Assembly (NCBI GenBank): GCA_003428585.1 | Contig: QVQC01000022.1 | Coordinates: 1-58,346, forward strand | From: Nioella halotolerans | GTDB taxonomy: Bacteria; Pseudomonadota; Alphaproteobacteria; Rhodobacterales; Rhodobacteraceae | Reading direction: 5' to 3' | Length of the DNA stretch: 58,346 nucleotides | In this document: one piece after another, positions 44,207 to 53,206 of the stretch | Layout: every line of letters starts with the position of its first letter | Position numbering within the stretch: position 1 is the stretch's first letter | The notes under the pieces: generated by a model | What the model saw: only the letters and a program-made list of their open reading frames with translations | Told to the model about the DNA's origin: nothing | Databases searched by the model: none | Translations under genes and position numbers: made by a program

Positions 44207-45387
44207 GCGGTCTGCTCCTGCATTGAAAGGCCCAGGTCTTGTGCCCGGATCCGTGTCAGATGGTCTGTTTCAAGCACTGTCTCAAGGCCGTCCATGGCAT
44301 CGGTAAGGCGAATTTCGCGCGACATCGCGTCAAGCGTGGCCTCGACCAACGGCGCCATGTCGGTAAAGCGGATGCGCCCGGCGATGAAAAGGTCGAGCGC
44401 GACCTCCTTGGCGGCGTTGAAGACCGCGCCCGCGCCGCCGCCCGCCGCCATCACCTCGCGCGCCAGCCGCAGCGCGGGGAAGCGGGCCATGTCCGGGGCG
44501 CGAAACTCCAGCATGGCGAGCTTGGCAAGGTCGACCCGCTCCACCGGCAGGGCGCGCCTGTCGGGCCAATGCAGCGCGTAGCCGATGGCATGGCGCATGT
44601 CGGGGGCCCCCAGATGCGCCATCAGCGCCCCGTCGCGGAAACCCACCAGCGCGTGGACGATGCTTTGCGGGTGGATCACGGCCTCGATCCGGTCCGGCGC
44701 GACACCGAAGAATTCTTTTGTTTCAATAAGTTCCAGCGCCTTGTTGAACATAGACGCGGAATCGATGGTGATCCGCTGCCCCATGTCCCAGTTGGGATGC
44801 GCCCCGGCATCGGCCAGCGTCGCCTCGGCCAACCGGTCGAGCGGCCAGTCGCGCAGGGCGCCCCCCGAGGCGGTGATGATGATGCGCTCCACCGCCGCCA
44901 TATCCTCGCCCACCAACGCCTGGAACACGGCGGAATGTTCGCTGTCCACCGGCAGGATGCGCGCGCCATGCGCCCGCGCCTCGGCCATCAGGAGCGGCCC
45001 GGCGGTGACAAGGCTTTCCTTGTTGGCCAGGGCCAGCGTGCGACCGTGGCGCAGCGCGTGAAACCCCGGGGCCAGCCCCGCCGCGCCGACGATAGCCGAC
45101 ATTGTCCAGTCCGCCGGGCGGTCGGCCGCCTCGATCAGCGCTTGCGTGCCGCCGGCAACGGCGATCCCGGTTCCGCCAAGGGCCTCGCGCAGCGCCGGCA
45201 GGCAGTCCTCGAACGAGGTGACGGCCAGTTCCGCGCCGAATTCGCGCGCATCCGCTGCAAGTTGCGCCACGTTGCGCCCCCCGGTCAGCGCCACCACGCG
45301 GTAGGCGTCGCGGTCGCGCCGGACAAGGTCGAGCGTGCTCTGCCCGATCGAGCCGGTGGCACCGAATATGCTGATACTGCGCGTCAC
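44203..45387 (-). CDS. dxr: 1-deoxy-D-xylulose-5-phosphate reductoisomerase
   Basis: Second enzyme of the MEP isoprenoid pathway, NADPH-dependent. The 394-residue protein has SIFGATGSIGQSTLDLV for NADPH, ALANKESLVTAG, the metal and substrate region PVDSEHSAVFQAL with TASGGALRD, and FNKALELIETKEFFGV. The start is GTG at 45387 in a GTGA overlap with cdsA; the end overlaps rseP the same way. It feeds UppS, which lies two genes upstream. Confidence 0.97.
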   Translation of the reverse strand: MTRSISIFGATGSIGQSTLDLVRRDRDAYRVVALTGGRNVAQLAADAREFGAELAVTSFEDCLPALREALGGTGIAVAGGTQALIEAADRPADWTMSAIVGAAGLAPGFHALRHGRTLALANKESLVTAGPLLMAEARAHGARILPVDSEHSAVFQALVGEDMAAVERIIITASGGALRDWPLDRLAEATLADAGAHPNWDMGQRITIDSASMFNKALELIETKEFFGVAPDRIEAVIHPQSIVHALVGFRDGALMAHLGAPDMRHAIGYALHWPDRRALPVERVDLAKLAMLEFRAPDMARFPALRLAREVMAAGGGAGAVFNAAKEVALDLFIAGRIRFTDMAPLVEATLDAMSREIRLTDAMDGLETVLETDHLTRIRAQDLGLSMQEQTA

Positions 45388-46205
45388 TGCAGCCACCCCC
45401 CGCCGATCACCATCACAAGGGTTGCGACGGCACTTGCGCCGATCATCGCGTCGAACCGGTCCAGCACCCCGCCATGGCCGGGAATGAGGGCCGAGGCATC
45501 CTTGACCCCCGCCCGCCGCTTGATCGCGCTTTCGCCGGCATCCCCCATCTGCGAGGCCAGCGACAGGATCGGCGCGATACCCAGAACCATGGCCGGTTCC
45601 CACCCCAACAGCGCCCATGCCGTGCCGGCGGCGGCAATCCACCCGGCCACCGTGCCCGACCACGTCTTCTTGGGGCTCACGCGCGGCCAGAATTTCGGCC
45701 CGCCGATCAGGCGCCCCGCGAAATACCCGGCGATATCGGTCGCCACCACGACGCCGACAACGAACAGCACGAAGATCAACCCGTGCATCACCCGCAGGTA
45801 GAACATCCCGACGAAGGCGAAGAGAACAAGAAGACCGTATGCGGTAAAGACCCAGCGGTGATGTGGCGGGACCGACTGCCCCCCGCCCCAGATCGCCAAC
45901 CCGATGAACGGCACGATCCACGGGCTGAGGTAGACCTCGTCCCAAAGCCCTTCGCCCGTGGCGAAGGCAAAGATCTGCGCGACCGCGGCCGCTGCGACCC
46001 CCGTCGCCGCCAGCCCGCCGGCAACCCCCGGCGTGGTGCCGCCGAGCATCCGGCTCAGCTCCCATGTTGCCAGCCCGGCCAGCATGGACAGCGCCACAAG
46101 CAGCGGCAGATGCCCGATATACAGCAGCCCGAACCCCAGCAGCGCCATCGCGATGCCGGAGGCCACCCGTGGCCCCAGATCGTCCCAGTTCGCCGTCATG
46201 CGCAT
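45384..46205 (-). CDS. cdsA: Phosphatidate cytidylyltransferase
   Basis: Makes CDP-diacylglycerol for phospholipid synthesis. The 273-residue protein has about eight membrane helices and the family signature near the end: GESAIKRRAGVKDASALIPGHGGVLDRFD. Both ATGs at 46205 and 46199 are possible; the first is used. It lies 4 bases after uppS and overlaps dxr. Confidence 0.95.
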   Translation of the reverse strand: MRMTANWDDLGPRVASGIAMALLGFGLLYIGHLPLLVALSMLAGLATWELSRMLGGTTPGVAGGLAATGVAAAAVAQIFAFATGEGLWDEVYLSPWIVPFIGLAIWGGGQSVPPHHRWVFTAYGLLVLFAFVGMFYLRVMHGLIFVLFVVGVVVATDIAGYFAGRLIGGPKFWPRVSPKKTWSGTVAGWIAAAGTAWALLGWEPAMVLGIAPILSLASQMGDAGESAIKRRAGVKDASALIPGHGGVLDRFDAMIGASAVATLVMVIGGGWLQ

Positions 46206-46209
46206 GGCC

Positions 46210-46944
46210 TCATGCCTTCACCGCGCCGAAGCGCCGGTCGCGTTGACCGTAGCGCGCCAGAACCTTGGCGAATTCCTCGGCGGAAAAATCGGGCCACAGC
46301 GTGTCAATGAATTCGTATTCCGCATAGGCCGACTGCCAGAGAAGGAAGTTGGAAATCCGGGCCTCGCCGGAAGTGCGGATCACAAGGTCCGGGTCCGGCA
46401 GGTAGCAGGTGTCGAGATAGCGCGGCAGCGTCTCGCCATCCACGTCCTCGGGCCTGAGCCGCCCCGCCGCCACGTCCTGCGCCAGCCGCTTGGTGGCGCG
46501 CGCAACCTCGTCTCGGCCGCCGTAATTCAACGCGATGGTCAGGTTGACCCCGGTATTGTCCGCCGTCAACAGTTCCAGACTGTCCATCATGGCCTGAAGC
46601 CGTGGCTCCAGCCGCATCCGATCACCGATGAAGCGCACCCGCACCTGCCGGGCGTCGAGTTCCTGCGCCTTGTTCGAAATGAAGCGCTTGAACAAGCGCA
46701 TCAGCCCCGCGACCTCGGTCTGGGTGCGCTTCCAGTTTTCCGTCGAGAAGGCGAAGATGGTCAGGTACTTCACCCCGAGCGGCGTGCACGCCTCGACGAT
46801 CTCCTCGACCCGGCGCGCGCCGGCGTGATGCCCCACAAGGCGCGGCCGTCCGCGCAGCTTGGCCCAGCGACCGTTGCCATCCATGATGATCGCCACATGC
46901 CGTGGGGGGATGTTCGCGGGGTCCGTGGGGTCCTTGGGGGCCAT
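46210..46944 (-). CDS. uppS: Undecaprenyl diphosphate synthase
   Basis: Cis-prenyltransferase making the C55 carrier for peptidoglycan and LPS. The 244-residue protein has HVAIIMDGNGRWAKLRG with the catalytic Asp, GHHAGARRVEEIV, the FAFSTENW loop, and DLVIRTSGEARISNFLLWQSAYAE near the C-terminus. The ATG at 46944 is used; a TTG directly before it is an unlikely start. Follows frr by 31 bases. Confidence 0.97.
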   Translation of the reverse strand: MAPKDPTDPANIPPRHVAIIMDGNGRWAKLRGRPRLVGHHAGARRVEEIVEACTPLGVKYLTIFAFSTENWKRTQTEVAGLMRLFKRFISNKAQELDARQVRVRFIGDRMRLEPRLQAMMDSLELLTADNTGVNLTIALNYGGRDEVARATKRLAQDVAAGRLRPEDVDGETLPRYLDTCYLPDPDLVIRTSGEARISNFLLWQSAYAEYEFIDTLWPDFSAEEFAKVLARYGQRDRRFGAVKA

Positions 46945-46975
46945 CAACTGTGCTCGCCGGCGATCATGCAGGGTC

Positions 46976-47542
46976 TCAGACCTGCATGATCTCTTCTTGC
47001 TTGGTGGCCAGCGATGTATCGACCTTCTCGATATGGGTGTCGGTCAACTCCTGCACCTCGGATTCCCACAGCTTCTGGTCATCCTCGGACATGCCCGCCG
47101 CCTTGGCTTTCTTGATCTGGTCCATGCCGTCGCGGCGCACGTTGCGGATCGCGACACGGGCATGTTCGGCATACTGCGCGGCGACCTTGGTCAACTCGCG
47201 GCGCCGTTCCTCGTTCAACTCGGGGATCGGCAACATGATGATGGTGCCGTTCATCTGCGGGTTGATGCCAAGCCCGGATTCGCGGATCGCCTTTTCCACC
47301 TTGTTCACCATCGACTTGTCCCAGACATTGATGGTGACCATGCGCGGTTCCGGCACGTTCACCGTGCCGACCTGGTTGATCGGTGTCATCTGGCCGTAGG
47401 CCTCGACCTGAACCGGCTCCAGCATCGAGGCCGAGGCGCGGCCGGTGCGCAGGCTTGCGAACTCGGTGCGCAGCGAGGCGAGCGCGCCCTCCATCCGCCG
47501 TTGCAGATCGTCCAGATCAATCTCGATTTCGTCCTCGGACAT
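46976..47542 (-). CDS. frr: Ribosome recycling factor
   Basis: Splits post-termination ribosomes with EF-G. The 188-residue protein has the three-helix-bundle pattern and the conserved [20 protein letters not shown], then [43 protein letters not shown]. It lies 51 bases after pyrH on the same strand, the usual order. Confidence 0.98.
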   Translation of the reverse strand: MSEDEIEIDLDDLQRRMEGALASLRTEFASLRTGRASASMLEPVQVEAYGQMTPINQVGTVNVPEPRMVTINVWDKSMVNKVEKAIRESGLGINPQMNGTIIMLPIPELNEERRRELTKVAAQYAEHARVAIRNVRRDGMDQIKKAKAAGMSEDDQKLWESEVQELTDTHIEKVDTSLATKQEEIMQV

Positions 47543-47593
47543 GCCCGTTACTCCGTCAGGTCGTCGTTTTTGTCACCCCCGGTTCTAACCCGG

Positions 47594-48322
47594 TCAACGC
47601 ACCTTTGTATAGGTGCCTTCCCCGGCAAGGATGCCCTTCAGGCCGCCGGGTTCATCGAGGCTGAAGACGATGATCGGCATGTGGTTCTCGCGCGCCAGCG
47701 CGATCGCCGAGGCATCCATCACCCCAAGGTGCTGCGCGAGGACGTCGTCATAGGACACCTCGTCGTAGCGCACCGCGTCGGCATGCTTGACCGGGTCGCG
47801 ATCATAGACCCCGTCGACCTTGGTGCCCTTGAAGATCGCCTCGCAGTTCATCTCGTTGGCGCGCAGCGTGGCGGCGGTGTCGGTGGTGAAATAGGGGTTG
47901 CCGGTGCCCGCGGCGAAGATCACCACCCGCTTCTTTTCGAGGTGGCGCACGGCGCGCCGCCGGATATAGGGTTCGCAGACCTGGTCCATCGGGATGGCGC
48001 TGATCACGCGGGTGTGGATGCCCAGCTTTTCCAGCGCCCCCTGCATGGCCAGCGCGTTCATCACCGTGGCCAGCATCCCCATGTAATCGGCGGTCGCCCG
48101 CTCCATCCCCTGCGCGCTGCCCTGCAGCCCGCGAAAGATGTTGCCGCCGCCGATGACCATGCAGATCTCGACCCCCATGTCATGGACCGATTTCACCTCT
48201 CGCGCGATCCGCTCCACCGTCGGCGGGTTCAGCCCGTAGCCCGCATCGCCCATCAGCGCCTCGCCGGAAATCTTGAGCATCACGCGCGAATAGGTCGGGG
48301 CGGGGGCGGTCTCGGCGGCCAT
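47594..48322 (-). CDS. pyrH: UMP kinase
   Basis: Phosphorylates UMP to UDP, a hexameric amino-acid-kinase-fold enzyme. The 242-residue protein has [40 protein letters not shown], and [20 protein letters not shown], and ends in [15 protein letters not shown] precedes the ATG at 48322. First visible gene of the pyrH-frr-uppS-cdsA-dxr-rseP series; rpsB and tsf, which often precede it, are not here. Confidence 0.98.
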   Translation of the reverse strand: MAAETAPAPTYSRVMLKISGEALMGDAGYGLNPPTVERIAREVKSVHDMGVEICMVIGGGNIFRGLQGSAQGMERATADYMGMLATVMNALAMQGALEKLGIHTRVISAIPMDQVCEPYIRRRAVRHLEKKRVVIFAAGTGNPYFTTDTAATLRANEMNCEAIFKGTKVDGVYDRDPVKHADAVRYDEVSYDDVLAQHLGVMDASAIALARENHMPIIVFSLDEPGGLKGILAGEGTYTKVR

Positions 48323-48460
48323 GGGCTGTCCTTGGATCTGGGGTCTGGAAACGGCCGCTTTGCGACCGGGCGCAACATGGCCTAAAGAGGGTCCGGGTTC
48401 AACGACCAATCCCGGCGCCGACCCCGCGCCGCGCACGACAATTCCGCAAGGCCCGACTGC

Positions 48461-49333
48461 TTGATCGACATCGCCTCCCTCTCCGCGAACCGCCCGGTCC
48501 TGATCGCCGGGCCGACCGCCTCCGGCAAGACCGCGCTGGCGCTGGAGATCGCCGCGCGGCAGGGCGGGCGCGTTATCAATGCCGACGCGCTGCAGGTCTA
48601 TGACGGCTGGCGGGTGCTGACCGCGCGTCCCTCGCCCGCGGAAGAAGCGGCCGCGCCGCATGCCTTGTTCGGCCATGTGCCCTTCGACGCGGACTACTCA
48701 GCCGGACATTGGCTGCGCGACGTGACGCCGCTGCTGGCAGACGGACCACGCCCGATCATCACCGGCGGCACCGGGCTCTACTTCGCCGCGCTGACCGAGG
48801 GGCTGGCAGAAATCCCGCCGACCCCGCCAGAGGTCCGGGCCGAGGCCGACGCGATGGACTCCGCCGAGATGCTGGCCACGCTCGATGCCGAAGACCCCGC
48901 CATCGCCGCCCGCGTCGACCGGCAGAACCCGATGCGCATCCAGCGCGCCTGGGAGGTGTTGCGCGCCACCGGCCGGCCGCTGTCGGCCTGGCAGGCCGAT
49001 ACGCCCGCCCCCGCCCTGCCCCTGTCCGCCGCGCAACCGCTCCTACTTGACGCCGACCGCGACTGGCTGGCCGACCGGATCGACCGCCGCTTCGACGCGA
49101 TGCTGGAAGACGGCGCCCTCGACGAGGCGCGCGCCCTCGCTCCGCACTGGCACCGCGCGAAGGGGGCGGCCAAGGCCATCGGCGGGGCCGAGCTGATCGC
49201 GGTGGTCACCGGCGAGATGCAGCTTGACGCCGCCCGCGAGGCCGCCGTGATCGCCAGCCGCAGATACGCCAAGCGCCAACGCACATGGTTTCGCGCCCGC
49301 ATGGCGCATTGGCCGGCGATCCGCTTGCCCTGA
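48461..49333 (+). CDS. miaA: tRNA dimethylallyltransferase
   Basis: Adds the isopentenyl group to A37 of tRNAs reading U-starting codons. The 290-residue protein has the P-loop [14 protein letters not shown], the [11 protein letters not shown] segment, [11 protein letters not shown] and a C-terminal region with [11 protein letters not shown]. The start is the TTG at 48461: no ATG or GTG lies before the P-loop, and AAGGCC is 8 bases upstream. Divergent from pyrH with 138 bases between. Confidence 0.94.
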   Translation: MIDIASLSANRPVLIAGPTASGKTALALEIAARQGGRVINADALQVYDGWRVLTARPSPAEEAAAPHALFGHVPFDADYSAGHWLRDVTPLLADGPRPIITGGTGLYFAALTEGLAEIPPTPPEVRAEADAMDSAEMLATLDAEDPAIAARVDRQNPMRIQRAWEVLRATGRPLSAWQADTPAPALPLSAAQPLLLDADRDWLADRIDRRFDAMLEDGALDEARALAPHWHRAKGAAKAIGGAELIAVVTGEMQLDAAREAAVIASRRYAKRQRTWFRARMAHWPAIRLP

Positions 49334-49370
49334 CCCGGCTTTCATCCTGCCTGGACGATCTCGGGGGGCG

Positions 49371-49811
49371 TCACCCCTCGACCTGGTCGAGATAGGCGCC
49401 GTAGCCTTCCGCCTCCATCTCCGCTTTCGGAATGAAGCGCAGCGCGGCGGAATTGATGCAATACCGCAAGCCGCCCATCTCGCGCGGCCCGTCGGAAAAG
49501 ACATGGCCAAGGTGGCTGTCGCCATGCGCCGAGCGCACCTCGATGCGCCGCATCCCGTGCGAGCCGTCTTGCCGCTCGACCACGTGGGCCGGCTCGATCG
49601 GTTTCGCGAAAGAGGGCCAACCGCACCCGGAATCAAATTTCTGCGCCGAGGCGAAAAGCGGCTCGCCCGAGACGACATCGACATAGATCCCCGGCTCGAA
49701 ATGATGGTCGTATTCGCCCGTATAGGGCCGCTCGGTTCCGTTCTCCTGCGTGACGCGGTATTGTTCCTGGCTGAGCCGGGCGACGGCGTCGGGTGTCTTG
49801 CGATACTCCAT
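49371..49811 (-). CDS. msrB: Peptide-methionine (R)-S-oxide reductase
   Basis: Repairs oxidised methionine. The 146-residue protein has [11 protein letters not shown] with C63, [10 protein letters not shown] and the catalytic Cys118 in RYCINSAAL. The two CxxC pairs that bind structural zinc in many MsrB proteins are absent ([10 protein letters not shown] and [10 protein letters not shown]), so it is the zinc-less type, with C63 as probable resolving Cys. No signal peptide; cytosolic. Confidence 0.95.
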   Translation of the reverse strand: MEYRKTPDAVARLSQEQYRVTQENGTERPYTGEYDHHFEPGIYVDVVSGEPLFASAQKFDSGCGWPSFAKPIEPAHVVERQDGSHGMRRIEVRSAHGDSHLGHVFSDGPREMGGLRYCINSAALRFIPKAEMEAEGYGAYLDQVEG

Positions 49812-49877
49812 GGGATACGTCCTGTCTGCGGTTTCGGTCCCGTCCTATCTGGGGCGTGACCGCGGGCTTGACCAGTG

Positions 49878-49951
49878 GCGACCTTGCCAAGACCCCGGCA
49901 CGGTGGCAGGAGAGGTCGCGCGGTTCCAAGGCGACCGCCTTGAAGGAGGTC
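49878..49951 (+). promoter_or_regulatory. Structured leader of a DMT exporter, candidate riboregulator
   Basis: Hairpin A pairs GCGACCTTGCCA (49878-49889) with TGGCA (49904-49908) and AGGTCGC (49913-49919), a 12-bp stem with a GGAG bulge. Hairpin C pairs CAAGGC (49927-49932) with GCCTTG (49937-49942), directly before a perfect AAGGAGGT ribosome site (49943-49950). GGTCGC (49914-49919) can instead pair with GCGACC at 49931-49936, which is incompatible with A and C. Mutually exclusive pairings just before a start codon resemble a riboswitch or attenuator. The transcription start is unknown. Confidence 0.45.
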
Positions 49952-49955
49952 CCCC

Positions 49956-50852
49956 ATGACCGCCGCAGGCATCATCCCCGAGACCGGTCAGCCGGGGCGC
50001 GCCGCGCTCTGGATGATCGGGGCCATCGTGTCCTTCTCGGCGATGGCGGTCGCGGGGCGGGAACTGGCCAGCGATCTCGACACGTTCGAGATGATGACCT
50101 ACCGCTCGGTTATCGGGGTGGTGATCGTGGTGGCCGCCGCGACGGTGCGCGGCAAGCTGGGGGAGATCACCACGCGCCAGCTTGGCCGCCACGCGCTGCG
50201 CAACATCGCCCATTTCGCGGGGCAGAACCTGTGGCTGGCCTCGCTGTCGCTGATCCCGCTGGCACAGGTCTTCGCGCTGGAATTCACCAGCCCGCTCTGG
50301 GTGATCCTGCTGGCCCCCCTGCTGCTGGGGGAGCGGTTCAGCGCGCGCAAGCTGGGCGTCGTGGTCTGCGGCTTCGCCGGCATCCTGATCATCGCGCAGC
50401 CCGGCGTCACGCCGGTGTCGCTGGGCACGGTCACGGCGGCGGGCGCGGCGGTGTGCTTCGCGCTGACCGGCATTCTCACCAAGCAACTGACCCGTCATGC
50501 AAGCGTCACCTGCATCCTGTTCTACCTCACGGTCATGCAACTGGTCTTCGGACTGGTCTGCGCCGGGGTCGACGGCGATATCGCGCTGCCGACGCTTGCC
50601 ACGCTGCCCGGCATCGTGGTGATCGGGCTTGGCGGGCTGGCGGCGCATTACTGCATCACCACGGCGATGACGCTGGCCCCGGCGACGGTGGTGCTGCCGG
50701 TCGATTTCGCGCGCCTGCCGGTGATCGCGATGGTGGGAATGCTGGTCTACGACGAACCGATCAAGATGTCGGTCTTTCTCGGTGCGCTCCTGATATTCGG
50801 GGCGAATTACGCGAATGTTCTGGCCGAGACACGGCCCCGGCGCGGAGCATGA
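49956..50852 (+). CDS. DMT superfamily (EamA) transporter
   Basis: A 298-residue membrane protein with ten likely helices in two EamA repeats, e.g. LAQVFALEFTSPLWVILLAPLLLGERF in the first and ATVVLPVDFARLPVIAMVGMLVYDEP in the second. The family exports small metabolites such as amino acids, nucleosides or, in some groups, guanidinium-like compounds; the substrate is not decidable. It has a perfect AAGGAGGT ribosome site 5 bases before the ATG and a folded leader upstream. The next gene starts 151 bases later. Confidence 0.88.
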   Translation: MTAAGIIPETGQPGRAALWMIGAIVSFSAMAVAGRELASDLDTFEMMTYRSVIGVVIVVAAATVRGKLGEITTRQLGRHALRNIAHFAGQNLWLASLSLIPLAQVFALEFTSPLWVILLAPLLLGERFSARKLGVVVCGFAGILIIAQPGVTPVSLGTVTAAGAAVCFALTGILTKQLTRHASVTCILFYLTVMQLVFGLVCAGVDGDIALPTLATLPGIVVIGLGGLAAHYCITTAMTLAPATVVLPVDFARLPVIAMVGMLVYDEPIKMSVFLGALLIFGANYANVLAETRPRRGA

Positions 50853-50930
50853 CTGTCGCATTCGTGTCACATGTCACGCGCAATTCGCCGTCTGATTGCG
50901 GCTACGGAGCCGGCTTACGTTAGGGAATAA

Positions 50931-50962
50931 TTGACTGATACCAGTGCATTTGGGGCATTTGG
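50931..50962 (+). promoter_or_regulatory. Possible promoter with tandem GCATTTGG repeat before the FadL gene
   Basis: TTGACT at 50931-50936 could be a -35; the -10 region about 17 bases on is weak (GGCATT). It coincides with a tandem direct repeat, GCATTTGG at 50946-50953 and 50955-50962, nine bases apart on one face of the helix, as expected for an operator. Confidence 0.35.
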
Positions 50963-51003
50963 CGAAGGGATGACCGATCGCGGTCTGAAGGAGGGACAAT
51001 CAC

Positions 51004-52122
51004 ATGAATAAACTCGGGGTCACGGCAACCGTCCTGCTTGCGAGCACGAGCCTCGCGCAGGCCGGCGGGATCGAGCGCACCGCAACAACCACCGGAATCC
51101 TGTTCGAGGAAGGCACTTACCTGGAACTGTCCTACGGGTCCGTCTCGCCGGACGTGTCGGGCAGCGTGAACGGGGCGCCGATCAACTCCGGCGACATGGC
51201 GCCGTCCTACAACACGGTGACGCTCGGCTTTCACCATGACATCAACGATCAACTGTCCTTCTCGTTGATCATCGACGAACCGATTGGCGCCGATGTCCAG
51301 TATCCGGGCAGCCTGGCCCCGGGGGGCTACCCGTTCGCCGGCTCCTACGCGGAACTGTCCTCGCGCCAGATCACCGCCGCGCTGCGCTACGAGATGGCCA
51401 ACAACGTCTCTGTCTACGGCGGTCTGCGCGCGGTGCAGGTCGATGGCGACGTTTACGTCAGCACGCCGCTCTTTGCATATGAACTGCATGCCGACACGAG
51501 CTATGAGCTCGGCTACATGCTCGGCGCTGCCTACGAGCGCCCCGATATCGCGCTGCGCGCGGCCCTGACCTATTTCAGCGAGGTCGATCTCGACATCTCC
51601 GGTGTCGAGGGCGTCGGGCCTGCCGGCACGCCCGCGGGCTTCGTCCCGACCGCGCCGACCGCCTTCGGCAACACGCTGCCGGAATCGGTGCTGCTCGAAC
51701 TGCAATCGGGCATTGCGGAGGATACGCTGCTCTTCGGCTCCGTCCGCTGGACGGCATGGGACGGCTACGCGATTACGCCCAACGCCTACCCGACGCCTTC
51801 GGGCAACCTCGTCGACTACGATGACGATGTCTGGACCTACACGCTCGGCATCGGTCACCGCCTGAACGAAAACTGGTCGATCTCCGCCTCGCTCGGCTAC
51901 GAGGCGGCAAACGGACCGTTCCAGGGCAATCTGGGGCCGACGGATGGGTTCACATCCGTGGGACTCGGGGCCGAATATACCTACGAAAATATCTCCGTCG
52001 GGGCGGGTGTGCGCTACATCGACATCGGCGACGCGGCGACCCAGCTTGGCGGCGGTGCAACAAGCGCGTTCCGCGACAATGACGCGATCGCGGTCGGCCT
52101 GCGCGTCGGGTTCCAGTTCTAG
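51004..52122 (+). CDS. FadL/OmpP1 family outer-membrane transport protein
   Basis: A 372-residue outer-membrane barrel. A signal peptide ends after SLAQA (residue 20), followed by a FadL-like N-terminal plug segment (GGIERTATTTGILFEEGTYLEL) and about 14 amphipathic strands; the protein ends in VGFQF with a terminal Phe typical of BAM substrates. FadL proteins take up long-chain fatty acids or other hydrophobic compounds; the substrate is inferred from the family only. A strong AAGGAGGG ribosome site precedes the ATG. A terminator follows. Confidence 0.9.
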   Translation: MNKLGVTATVLLASTSLAQAGGIERTATTTGILFEEGTYLELSYGSVSPDVSGSVNGAPINSGDMAPSYNTVTLGFHHDINDQLSFSLIIDEPIGADVQYPGSLAPGGYPFAGSYAELSSRQITAALRYEMANNVSVYGGLRAVQVDGDVYVSTPLFAYELHADTSYELGYMLGAAYERPDIALRAALTYFSEVDLDISGVEGVGPAGTPAGFVPTAPTAFGNTLPESVLLELQSGIAEDTLLFGSVRWTAWDGYAITPNAYPTPSGNLVDYDDDVWTYTLGIGHRLNENWSISASLGYEAANGPFQGNLGPTDGFTSVGLGAEYTYENISVGAGVRYIDIGDAATQLGGGATSAFRDNDAIAVGLRVGFQF

Positions 52123-52150
52123 GGCTCCTGAAAGGGCAACGCGCACTGCA

Positions 52151-52179
52151 CCCCGGGCCGCGATTGGCCCGGGGGTTTC
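52151..52179 (+). terminator. Rho-independent terminator after the FadL gene
   Basis: A perfect 9-bp stem, CCCCGGGCC (52151-52159) with GGCCCGGGG (52166-52174), and a 6-base loop, followed by GTTTCT. It isolates the fadL unit from the next DMT gene. Confidence 0.85.
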
Positions 52180-52231
52180 TATGCGCATCTTCCGGGTCGC
52201 GGTGGGGCGCGCGCCGGGCTAAGCCCGCGCC

Positions 52232-53134
52232 ATGACACCCGACCGTATCCCCGCCCGCGCCTGGGCCGACCTGATCTTTCTCAGCCTCATCTGGGGCGCG
52301 TCCTTCCTGTCGGTCCGCGTCGCGCTGGACGAGATCGGGGTGTTCACCCTTGTTGCGCATCGCGTCGGTTGGGCCATGCTGATCCTGTGGGCCTACGTCG
52401 CCCTTCGTCGCCTGCCCGTGCCGCGCGGCTGGCGGATCTGGGCGGCGTTCCTCGTCATGGGCTGTCTCAACAACGCGATCCCCTTTTCGCTGATGGCCTG
52501 GGGGCAGTTGCATATCGAGACCGGGCTGACCTCGATCTTCAACGCCGCCACCGCCGTTTTCGCGGTCCCCGTCGCCGCCGCCTGTTTCGCCGATGAACGG
52601 ATGACGCGGCGCCGGGTGGCGGGGGTGCTGGTCGCCTTCGCGGGTGTTGCCGTGGCGATCGGGCTGGACGCGTTGCGCGGGCTGGACATCCGGTCGTTGG
52701 CGCAACTGGCGGTGCTGGCGGGCACCCTGTCCTATGCTTTTGCCGCGGCGTGGGCGCGGGCACGGCTGGCGCATCTCACCCCACAGGTCGCCGCTGCAGG
52801 CATGCTGACCGGGTCGAGCCTGATCATGCTGCCGCTCGCTTACCTCGTCGAGGGCACCCCCGCCCTGCCGCGCCAGCCGCAGACCTTCGCTGCCATCGCC
52901 TATTTCGCCGCCATCGGCACCGCGCTGGCCTATCTGCTTTACTACCGGATCGTGCGGGCCACCGGCAGTGCCACGACGATGCTGGTCACGCTGATGATCC
53001 CGCCGGTCGCCATCGGACTGGGCGCATTGGTTCTGGGCGAGCGTCTGGCCCCCACCGCCTATCTCGGTTTCGCGCTGATCGCGCTTGGCCTCGTAATCCT
53101 CGACGGACGCCTCCCGCGGGCCTTGCGGCGCTGA
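52232..53134 (+). CDS. DMT superfamily (EamA) transporter, second copy
   Basis: A 300-residue ten-helix EamA carrier, not closely similar to the one at 49956. Typical stretches are LIFLSLIWGASFLSVRVALDEIG at the start, GLTSIFNAATAVFAVPVAAACFADE closing the first repeat, and AIGTALAYLLYYRIVRATGS and LGALVLGERL in the second. Substrate unknown. No ribosome site is visible; a short CGGGC/GCCCG hairpin with a TAA loop lies a few bases before the ATG. Confidence 0.88.
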   Translation: MTPDRIPARAWADLIFLSLIWGASFLSVRVALDEIGVFTLVAHRVGWAMLILWAYVALRRLPVPRGWRIWAAFLVMGCLNNAIPFSLMAWGQLHIETGLTSIFNAATAVFAVPVAAACFADERMTRRRVAGVLVAFAGVAVAIGLDALRGLDIRSLAQLAVLAGTLSYAFAAAWARARLAHLTPQVAAAGMLTGSSLIMLPLAYLVEGTPALPRQPQTFAAIAYFAAIGTALAYLLYYRIVRATGSATTMLVTLMIPPVAIGLGALVLGERLAPTAYLGFALIALGLVILDGRLPRALRR

Positions 53135-53206
53135 GATTTCGCATGGACGCACGGCGCGCCCCGCGCTATCGAGCGGCCACCGCCACGCGCACCGGGACAC
53201 GACACC

